Made by a program: the position numbers and the translations under genes. This document shows positions 8,635 through 14,995 of a stretch of DNA of 16,729 nucleotides, piece after piece (position 1 is the first letter of the stretch; the number at the start of each line of letters is the position of its first letter). The notes beneath the pieces are model-generated. The model saw only the letters and a program-made list of their open reading frames with translations, ran no database searches and was not told where the DNA came from. The stretch is from Russula earlei (lineage: Eukaryota; Basidiomycota; Agaricomycetes; Russulales; Russulaceae). The DNA is taken from positions 1 through 16,729 of the forward strand of contig JAGFNK010001000.1 of assembly GCA_025769875.1 (NCBI GenBank). Reading direction: 5' to 3'.

Positions 8635-9935
8635 TTACATTCACTTGGAAGGGAAGTAGTCCCTTCGCTAATTTGTACATTATATGATACAAGCGAACAC
8701 TTATTAGACATATCTAGCCCGCTTTGGGGCTGGGGAGATGCTAAAAGGTTCTTTAGCGAGTGAAAAGAGAGAGGGAGGCACATGCACACTTCGTTATCTT
8801 CGAGGTCACTGCCCCAGTCAAGCAGTTCGTCTGACGGGGTCAGAGCACGCTCAGGGGTGGCAGCACCTTCTGGGATACCGTCGTATATGTCGAATAAATC
8901 TGACGTGTTTGTTTGCACGAAGTCGCCATCATCCTGGTCCATAGGCTCAGGGATGGGCGATGGTAGTTTGACTGCACTTGACGAGGCAGCAGATTGAGTT
9001 GAGATCCGCTGCTTGAGGGTCTTGACTGTCTGTATAGTTGGGGTTACCCCAAGATTGTCAGCAAGATCAAGCGCTTTGTTTAAGGCCTTGTAAGGGCCGT
9101 GAGTGCATTTGCGAGGGTCAGTCACAGTCGGGATGGTACGTTGTTGGATCCCTGAAGGACCCAGATGGGCGATAGTGGTAATGGTCAGGAGTGGGAGTGC
9201 GGCAACGTCCGCAATGTGGGAGTGTCCGGGACCATGGCTGTGATCAGCCTTCTCATTGCCTTTCCCTTTTCCTTTGCTGCCGTGCTTACCGCACTGGCGC
9301 TTATCCTTATCTTCATTGCGCTTGGGCTTATTGCCCTGCTGCTGATTGGAGAAGGAGGGGTGACCATGCTTGCGCTTGACAGCAGAGAGCTTCTGCACGC
9401 TGTGCTTCTTACTTGTTCCACAATTGATCTCCATTTGATATTGAGAGACAATAGCCTCTCGCACGTCCTTCGGACTAAGATCAGCTAGATCATAGTTCTG
9501 AGTGACAATGTGGACAAGCATTTCCCATTTTGGGGGAATGGCTACAAGCATGAATTCTTTGAAGTCCTTATAGATGCTAGTGGTGGTTGCCATGCCATTG
9601 AAGGTATCTAGGCGATTCCAAATACTTTCAGCGTTATCCAAAGACGTAAGATCTTGTTGGATTGCGATGCTTGATCTAAGGACCATATGACCAACTGCCA
9701 TGTCATTTCCTTTGTTCCATTCTCTCAGGGCTGCGATAGCAGTAGCCTGGGCAGCAATCTCTTTGGGAAGAGGCACCTGAGGAAGTCCAGGAAGGACTGG
9801 AAATTCAAAGGTACCATTGCAATAACCCCACAGTCCAACGGACATGAGGTAGGCTTTCATAGCCTTTGACCAAATACCATAGTTTGCGCCATCAAGGATG
9901 GGGACAACAGGGGCAGAGGGTTGAGATGACGACAT
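8616..9935 (-). CDS. gag: Copia 1 Gag (capsid/nucleocapsid), 439 aa
   Basis: A true ATG at 9933-9935 opens 439 codons ending in TGA (8616-8618). The N-terminal LDGANYGIWSKAMKAYL (14-30) and the later NAESIWNRLDTF are the usual copia Gag signatures (Retrotran_gag/UBN2 type), which form the particle shell around the RNA. Residues about 187-229 are Lys/Arg/Gly-rich and probably bind RNA. A normal CCHC zinc knuckle is not visible: one Cys (C215) and several His (218, 232, 234, 238, 240) remain. The C-terminal 190 residues are Ser/Thr/Pro/Asp-rich. Pol lies in the -1 frame at the 3' end. One additional T in the GTTTG run at the stop would join gag to pol, so this copy may have lost a base from a single gag-pol frame, the usual copia arrangement. 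Confidence 0.92.
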   Translation of the reverse strand: MSSSQPSAPVVPILDGANYGIWSKAMKAYLMSVGLWGYCNGTFEFPVLPGLPQVPLPKEIAAQATAIAALREWNKGNDMAVGHMVLRSSIAIQQDLTSLDNAESIWNRLDTFNGMATTTSIYKDFKEFMLVAIPPKWEMLVHIVTQNYDLADLSPKDVREAIVSQYQMEINCGTSKKHSVQKLSAVKRKHGHPSFSNQQQGNKPKRNEDKDKRQCGKHGSKGKGKGNEKADHSHGPGHSHIADVAALPLLTITTIAHLGPSGIQQRTIPTVTDPRKCTHGPYKALNKALDLADNLGVTPTIQTVKTLKQRISTQSAASSSAVKLPSPIPEPMDQDDGDFVQTNTSDLFDIYDGIPEGAATPERALTPSDELLDWGSDLEDNEVCMCLPLSFHSLKNLLASPQPQSGLDMSNKCSLVSYNVQISEGTTSLPSECNTTQIV

Positions 9936-10091
9936 AATAGCTGTTAGAAGAGGGCTTAGAGGTTGTCAGTAAGAGTATTGTATTCAAACAAGCCAACATA
10001 GTCTCCCCTTAGGGTAGACTAGCTCACTGCAGCACGCAGGCTTCAGAGATGCTTCGCCATCATTGCAGCCGATGAAGGCGCATGGCTTGCA

Positions 10092-10103
10092 GGGCCCATA
10101 ACC
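10092..10103 (-). other. Primer-binding site matching the initiator-tRNA anticodon arm
   Basis: In element sense GGTTATGGGCCC directly follows the CAACA end of the 5' LTR. On the plus strand, GCAGGGCCCATAACC is the sequence of the anticodon stem-loop of initiator tRNA-Met (anticodon CAT), and not of a tRNA 3' end. Drosophila copia has the same arrangement and is primed by a cleaved tRNA-iMet half. The same priming mode is inferred here. Confidence 0.85.
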
Positions 10104-10416
10104 TGTTGTGCAGCATAGAGCGCCGCTAACAGGCCAAGCAACCCACCTTAATACCTCTATGACCCAGGGCTGTTCCTAAGTCCAAAAGAGGTGACTACAG
10201 GTGTCCACTATATCGCGCATTAAGTGACGTGTGATGTGGAAACGTTCTAGACACAGCATAAGGCTGCATCTTGTGATAGATAGCGTAGTATGCGTAACCC
10301 TATTGCCATAAGTGTATATACTAAAGTTCTGTCTAACACGTAACATCTATGAGCGGATCTTGAACCTTGTATGAAGGTCTTCGCCTTCTTTGATCCGTTC
10401 GGGTTCCAGTTCAACA
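10104..10416 (-). repeat. 5' LTR of copia 1, 313 bp, promoter deleted
   Basis: Same termini (TGTTG/CAACA) as the 3' LTR and followed by the second TATTT. Compared with the 3' LTR it lacks exactly 72 bp, including the only TATAAATA box. The junction reads CACCTTA/ATACCTC on the plus strand. Since both LTRs are copied from one template, the deletion most likely happened after insertion. Confidence 0.95.
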
Positions 10417-10434
10417 TATTTCACAGAAGAGGAG

Positions 10435-11235
10435 TGTCAAGACATGTACTGCTGATTGCTATGGACTCAGGAGCAGGTGGGCAAGGGTTGGAACAGATGA
10501 TAGGCTTTGAGTAAAGCATTGCACAAGAGGATGAGCCAAATGACAAGGGGGTACCAGATGGGGACTGATATGTGTTGCAAGAGGCAAAGGCAAAGGTTAG
10601 AGGCCAGAGTGACAAGGGGGCTTTAAACAAGGCAGTTGCAGAAGAGTACCTTGGGAATGTGGGGAGTCTTTAGACAGAGCAGTCATGGGGGAGTATCCTG
10701 GAGGATGAGAGTATCACAAATGGACAGTCTGACAACTGCCATGCTACATTGGGGCTTATATACTAGTTACAAGTCTGAGTACAAACTACAGAAAACAGCT
10801 CAGACTCTTTGGACTGCTCCAATCAGATTCTAAGGGCATGGACTTGTTGTGTCAGACCTATGGGTGACTCAGGATGATTAGGGAGACTGTGGAGCAATGA
10901 CATCATAATGATATCACTTGTAGAGTGCTTAGTGAGCGTATCAGGTCATAGTGGAGTTGCTCAGTCATCCATGATGTCAGTGGTGCTTTATGACATCATG
11001 CAGATTGTTCTAGGAGGTCTAGGAGTCCTTCCAGTGTTTTGGGACTTAGTGGCTGCATTGCCATGTGGCTAGGACATGGTGGGTTGCCCAAATAGGGAGG
11101 AGGGTATCTGAGCAAGCCACAGGGACTTGGAGGATGAGGATTCCTTGTGATGTATGCTTGCAGAAGGGAGCAGTTGTTGGAAATAAAAGTGGATAGACAA
11201 TACAAAGTGAAAGAAGCTTCTTTGAGTGGAATAGG
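10435..11235 (-). repeat. Left arm of a long inverted repeat (LTR-like, CpG-eroded)
   Basis: The reverse complement of 11277-12067 aligns along this whole stretch. Shared blocks include CTCAGGAGCAGGTGGGCAAG, CAGATGGGGACTG, TTTAAACAAGGCAGTTG, GAGAGTATCACAAATGGACA, ATTGGGGCTTATATAC and CCATGATGTCA. Most differences are CG in the right arm against TG or CA here, so this arm has lost CpGs. A TATATAAG box (minus strand, 10755-10762) points left. The arm ends TGTCAAG on its outer side, the complement of the CTTGACA ending of the right arm. It lacks the first ~37 bp of the right-arm LTR. Probably a truncated or solo copy of the same LTR in opposite orientation. No intact gene is inside. Confidence 0.85.
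10755..10762 (-). promoter_or_regulatory. TATA box of the left arm
   Basis: TATATAAG on the minus strand, within GTATATAAGCCCCAATG, at the position equivalent to the right-arm box. Transcription would run leftward toward the copia 1 insertion point about 340 bp away. Confidence 0.55.
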
Positions 11236-11503
11236 GCAATGTTACGAACCAAGGCCAGGTCCTGGCCGTAGATGATCCTATTTCACTCAAGAGAGACCTC
11301 TCTCACCTTGCATTGTCGACTCCCTTCCATTTTCTGGGCTATCCCCCCTGCGGTACAAGATATCGCTATTGCAAAGGCACTATAACACGACCAGACACCT
11401 GTTTCCTAATCGGGTAATCATTGCGTGGCAGCCACATGGCCACCCAGCCACCAAGGACCCGAAACAGTGGCACAAACTCTTAGAAACTGTTGCATAAATC
11501 ATC

Positions 11504-11641
11504 TGACATCATCAAGGCTCCAATGACATCATGGCTGACTGAGCGACTCCACAGTGACCTCATAGGCTCACTAAGCGCTCCACAGTGACATAATAATGAT
11601 GTCATCACTCCACAATGATCAGTAATGCGCTCAGTAAGCCT
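11504..11641 (+). promoter_or_regulatory. U3-like repeat cluster with TGACATCA motifs
   Basis: TGACATCA, a CRE/ATF-like octamer, occurs at 11504 and 11524 and inverted at 11597. TGACCTCA is at 11555. The phrase CTCCACA(G/A)TGA starts at 11547, 11578 and 11608, about 30-31 bp apart. The cluster lies about 100-240 bp upstream of the TATA box and is partly kept in the left arm. Such arrays are typical of retrotransposon enhancers. Binding by a bZIP factor is inferred. Confidence 0.4.
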
Positions 11642-11740
11642 GAAACTTGACACAAGCAAGTTTATGCCTCTGTAGTCCTATTGGATGGTACCAAGGAGTC
11701 TAGAATAGTCCCAGTTCTTTGTAATCGACCCTGTACACTG

Positions 11741-11748
11741 TATATAAG
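11741..11748 (+). promoter_or_regulatory. TATA box of the right arm
   Basis: TATATAAG sits in GTATATAAGCCCC, followed by pyrimidine-rich DNA. It is the only strong TATA box upstream of the coding region at 12103-14482 and is conserved between the two arms. Confidence 0.6.
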
Positions 11749-12069
11749 CCCCAATGAAGCATGGCAGTCGTCAGACTGTCCATTTGTGATACTCTCATCT
11801 TCCTGGGTACTCCCCTGTGACCGCTCAGTCTAAAGTCCTTCCTCATCCTCAAGGTACTCTTCAACAACTGCCTTGTTTAAAGTCCTTCGTTGCACTGGCC
11901 TCTACTCTTCACCTCTGCCTCTTGCAACATGTACCAGTCCCCATCTGGTATCTTCTAGTCGTTTGGCTCGTCCTCCTGTTCAACGCCATTTACGCCGCGT
12001 ACTGTCTGTTCCAACCCTTGCCCACCTGCTCCTGAGTCCTTAGTGATCAGCAGTACGTGTCTTGACATC

Positions 12070-12080
12070 TGGACAGTCTC
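12070..12080 (+). other. Possible primer-binding site of the unassigned element
   Basis: TGGACAGTCTC begins two bases after the proposed LTR end. LTR-element primer sites usually start with TGG, the complement of tRNA CCA. The matching tRNA was not identified, so the call rests on position only. Confidence 0.28.
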
Positions 12081-12102
12081 TCATCATCCCTGTATTGACC
12101 AG

Positions 12103-13038
12103 CCAACGCTCAAGTGTCCACTCCTAACTCCCCCACTTTGGTTAACACCTCCTTGCACCTCCCTTCTCCTCTGCAACCTACCCCACGCACTGCCCTTCAC
12201 ATCCTCACTGAAGACATCAACCCGGTCGACACATCTTCACCCCTCAGCATCTTGTACTCCCCAACAGCTCCCCCATCGTCTCCTACCACTGCCCAGCCTA
12301 TCCCAGGTGACTTTGTCCCTGTTGGCACTCCCCCTCCAGCGCAGAACGAGCAACAGCAAGTGGACCATCCTCCCTTGCCTGAAGGCTTCCTCGACTGGCC
12401 CCCCCTGCACAGCATTTCACTTCCATCCACACCAGTACTTTGTCCTCCCTACCACCAATTGCTCCTGCGAGCAGTGGCATCCCCTCCACGACTTGAATCA
12501 TCAAGACTACCTGGGACGCATCCCTACCTCAGACCAGTTAGCTCATCGCGCATTCACAGACACCTTCACCACCGCCTTTCGTGCACGCATCGTCCACACT
12601 TTTGCGATCGAACCCTCCAACACTGCCCTTGCCACCCAGTACAATCTAACCCCCTTTGGCATCTGTTCCAACGTCAGGATATACGCCCCGGACGCTGACT
12701 TCCCCCTCGGACGTATCGCTTACATTTTTAATACGTCGTTGTTTAGGAAGCTCCTTACCTTACCTGCCATTTACCGTCCTGCGTACGAAGGATCCTTCTG
12801 CCTATCTATTGTACACGATTTCCTGGACGGACGCCTAGCTTTTGCGTATGGTTACTTACACTTTGAAGAGAACAGTAACCGTGTCTCCCTACGTCACTAC
12901 TTGACTTATACCATCGATACCATCTGCTTCAATCCACAGTTACTTCGCTTCTGTTTCACACCTCATATTCCCCCTAACCCCCTCGAAATAATCGAGAGGT
13001 ACTGTCTCAAAACCATAGATCTTGCGCACGGTTCTTAA
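12103..13038 (+). pseudogene. Unassigned element protein 1 (Gag-like position), frame-broken
   Basis: I do not recognise this protein. The first part (12103 to about 12400) is in frame 3 and is Pro/Ser/Thr-rich (DINPVDTSSP, PIPGDFVPVGTPPP, PLPEGFLDWPP). The second part runs in frame 1 from about 12405 to TAA 13036-13038 and looks globular: QYFVLPTTNCSCEQWHPL, RIVHTFAIEPSN, IYAPDADFPLGRIAYIF, EGSFCLSIVHDFLDGRLAF. The switch falls on a run of seven C (12399-12405); one C fewer would join the parts. No ATG heads the first frame. An intron at 12053-12102 (donor GTACGT, acceptor GACCAG) could join it to an exon inside the LTR. Being the first coding region after an LTR-like arm suggests a structural protein, but no zinc knuckle or known domain is visible. 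The two halves together are about 310 codons. Confidence 0.5.
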
Positions 13039-13050
13039 AAAGTAAGAACC
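13030..13050 (+). other. Perfect hairpin over the stop codon of protein 1
   Basis: Arms GGTTCTTA (13030-13037) and TAAGAACC (13043-13050) enclose the loop AAAAG. The TAA stop (13036-13038) straddles the base of the loop. Function is unknown: chance, an RNA-processing signal, or a recoding element are all possible. Confidence 0.6.
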
Positions 13051-13066
13051 ACCCTTGTAACACTTC

Positions 13067-13083
13067 AATAAAGATTGAATAAA
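13067..13083 (+). terminator. Tandem polyadenylation signals AATAAA
   Basis: AATAAA occurs at 13067-13072 and again at 13078-13083, 30-45 bp after the stop of protein 1. This is the canonical eukaryotic poly(A) signal at a suitable distance. The second reading frame opens at the same spot, which is odd if transcripts end here. Confidence 0.4.
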
Positions 13084-14482
13084 GCTTCCTTTCCTCTCTT
13101 AACTAAAGTGCCTCGAGAATACGCCTTAGAAGAAGACGAAGAAGAAGACGCTATCACTAGACACATCTTAAGTCTAAATCACTATCGAACCTGGGCCTCC
13201 ACTGCATTTCCTGTTAACACCTTAACAAACCTACACAATGTACCAGGAATAGAACCACCCCACGAAGACTTCCCTCATCTCATTGTCAAGGAGTTCCTTG
13301 AAGTCTTACCATTTGGACAACTCCTAAGCCACGACGAGCACGCATTATACCTTGAAACCCTTAGTCGACTCCTACCACCAGCACAACAACAACTATTATA
13401 TTGGCAACTTGCCCAAGCAAAGAACATCCAAGGACAACCAGTTGATTATCAATCCCTGCGCTCTAGCGAACTGAACCTTTGGACCAGAATCATCCAGCCA
13501 CGTCACCATCTCATTGTTAATTCTTTAAGAACAGGGTATTGCCTGTTTTACCCTGGCTTGGACATACATCAGCTACTATCGTCTCACTGTCCAGTTCTAT
13601 CACCTACGCCTCAACAGAATACAAAGGGAAAATCAACCTTACATCCAACTTGCTGTTGTACCAGGAATACACAACACCTTTGATTGGGAAACTAACTCTT
13701 GGCTATACGATGCAGACTATAATCAACCTTGGGCAATTATCAGCCCAGACACCTCATATACTGGTCCCCCTGCGTACTATTCTGTCCCAGCAATCCTAGA
13801 AGCCTCGAGTCTCGCCCCTCGACCCCTCACACCGATTCAAACCACTGTCCCAACTAGCCAGGAACGTTGGTCTGCCAGCACAGAAAATACTGAGTCAAAT
13901 CCGTGGACAGCAAGGTGTAACTGCAAAACAGAGTATTGCACGTGCAACTTTCGACCAGACACACCTCCTACTCCTGACGGAATTACCTTGTGGACGCCAG
14001 GCGATTACCACCTCCCCATTCGATAAATCTGGCTCCTCGACACAGGAGACATGCGTCATCCCAACGACCCCCTGAGAGAGAAGCAATTCCCAATGCAAGA
14101 GGGTTTCTTGTTGAAAGACCATTACCTCCTACCCCTCCTGATGCCTACGTACCCTTGTTTACCAATTGTATTCCTACCCCTGTCGTACCTATCCAACCCT
14201 TTGCATCACCCCTCGTTGAATCTCCTGATAGTACCGATCTTAGGAGTACTGATTTACACTGCTACTTACCAGAACAATCCTTCTTAGCATTAAACCTACC
14301 TACGCATTCAAGGAGATAGTTAATTGAATTCAAGAGTTATTGTACACAAGCTTGGCATCAACGACTGACACACTTTATAGTTTACAAACACCCCACCAAA
14401 GAAATAAGTGACTTTGCCATCTCTCCAGCGGAATTCGAAGGATATCTGTGGAAAACCCGAGTAGTTCTAACACAAAGCAGCA
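13075..14482 (+). pseudogene. Unassigned element protein 2, frame-broken and cut by copia 2
   Basis: Not recognised. Frame 1 is open from 13075 with no ATG (REYALEEDEEEDAITRHIL, LSRLLPPAQQQLLYWQLAQA, LNLWTRIIQPRHHLIVNSL). It passes to frame 2 near the T4 run at 13546-13549 and continues (YISYYRLTVQFYHLRLNRIQ, GIHNTFDWETNSWLYDADYN, Cys cluster CNCKTEYCTC) to TAA 14024-14026. From about 13990 frame 1 again looks coding (RGFLVERPLPPTPPDAYVP), crosses a TAG at 14317-14319 and stays open (SYCTQAWHQRLTHFIVYKH, SPAEFEGYLWKTRV) up to the copia 2 LTR at 14483. So it was one protein of more than 460 residues, alpha-helical first and Pro-rich later. It shares a frame with protein 1 across two TAA stops. 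Its 3' end should lie beyond copia 2, outside the window. Confidence 0.5.
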
Positions 14483-14962
14483 TGTTGAAAATAGACACAG
14501 TATGTGTGATTAGATAGCAGCGGATGATAAGATCGCAGGCAGATCTATCAGACAATAGTTCAGTTTGGTTGACACAAAACTAATATAAATAATGTACCTA
14601 TCAGACAATAGCTACAACACGTCGTCAGTACTGTGAGATAAGATGTCATAGTGTAAATACTCACTTCAGTTTGGTTGACACAAAACTGAAGTGATCTACG
14701 TACTTTGTGGCATTCTTAAGTACCTGAGACCACCACTGGATGCAGTACAGTTAACTACCATCACGGATCACTAAGTAAGTCCGAGGATCAGTTGTAAGTA
14801 GCTACCAATTGTTCTAAATCACTCTATCAGTGTAACTAACGCATGCTGCAGCAAATGAGCTGAGCTGGTGATGCCCGGTCCAGGTGATCCAACGTGTCAA
14901 CGCATCAGAGTTGTGATCATATCACAACACACCTGAGACTCTGGGCAGTGCAGATCTCAACA
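14483..14962 (-). repeat. 3' LTR of copia 2, 480 bp
   Basis: The ends TGTTGA and TCAACA form a perfect 6-bp inverted repeat. In element sense a polypurine tract (14963-14970) touches the LTR start. The bases left of it, CAGCA (14478-14482), would be the target duplication; the other copy is outside the window. It contains a 23-bp direct repeat (14559-14581 and 14665-14687), CTATCAGACAATAG twice (14545 and 14598), and a strong hairpin (14661-14694). Confidence 0.85.
14661..14694. repeat. 12-bp-arm hairpin in the copia 2 LTR
   Basis: Arms TCACTTCAGTTT (14661-14672) and AAACTGAAGTGA (14683-14694) match perfectly around a 10-base loop, GGTTGACACA. A shorter version (AGTTT/AAACT) occurs in the upstream direct-repeat copy at 14559-14581. 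The solo LTR carries comparable hairpins with an ACACA-containing loop. Confidence 0.85.
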
Positions 14963-14970
14963 TCCCCCCA
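14963..14970 (-). other. Polypurine tract of copia 2
   Basis: TGGGGGGA in element sense directly precedes the TG of the 3' LTR, as expected for the plus-strand primer. Confidence 0.8.
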
Positions 14971-14995
14971 TGATTAAGACAGTCGGTAGATTAGA

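Larger units (their letters stand above)
4763..10416 (-). mobile_element. Full-length but inactive Ty1/copia retrotransposon (copia 1), 5654 bp
   Basis: The element reads right to left: 5' LTR 10104-10416, primer-binding site 10092-10103, leader, gag 9935-8616, protease/integrase, RT, RNase H to 5197, polypurine tract 5148-5156, 3' LTR 4763-5147. Integrase before RT is the copia order. The 5-bp direct repeat TATTT flanks it (4758-4762 and 10417-10421), so both boundaries are certain. Inactivating changes: TGA at 7060-7062, TAG at 6838-6840, TGA at 5722-5724, a gag/pol frame break at about 8617, and loss of the 5' LTR TATA box. LTRs aligned by eye differ at 13 of 313 shared positions, 11 of them transitions. 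It shares no close sequence with the second copia element at the right edge. Confidence 0.96.
11240..12067 (+). repeat. Right arm of the inverted repeat; probable 5' LTR, about 828 bp
   Basis: The stretch begins TGTTACGAACC and ends CTTGACA, so it has the TG...CA ends of an LTR. The portion 11277-12067 pairs with the left arm. It contains U3-like regulatory repeats (11504-11641), a TATATAAG box (11741-11748) and a pyrimidine-rich tail. Two bases after its end comes TGGACAGTCTC (12070), which could be a tRNA primer-binding site. The 5' end holds the perfect palindrome GGCCAGG-T-CCTGGCC (around 11253-11267). TGTTACG/TGTAACG starts are common in fungal Ty3-type LTRs, but no partner LTR in direct orientation lies in the window, so LTR identity is an inference. 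The inverted-repeat relation is directly visible. Confidence 0.6.

Noticed and set aside
8600..8640. Programmed -1 frameshift between gag and pol
   Set aside because: No slippery heptamer or downstream structure is evident in the short permitted window; a lost base is simpler.
10092..10106. tRNA-like sequence GCAGGGCCCATAACC
   Set aside because: Only the anticodon arm is present, next to an LTR; it is the primer-binding site, not a tRNA gene.
11817..12035. 72-codon frame with a membrane-helix-like stretch (VPIWYLLVVWLVLLFNAIYA)
   Set aside because: No ATG, lies within the LTR-like arm, and the equivalent frame is interrupted in the left arm.
13042..13108. Possible intron joining proteins 1 and 2 (donor GTAAGA)
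   Set aside because: The TAA at 13036 precedes the donor, the acceptors are AAAG and none restores the frame.
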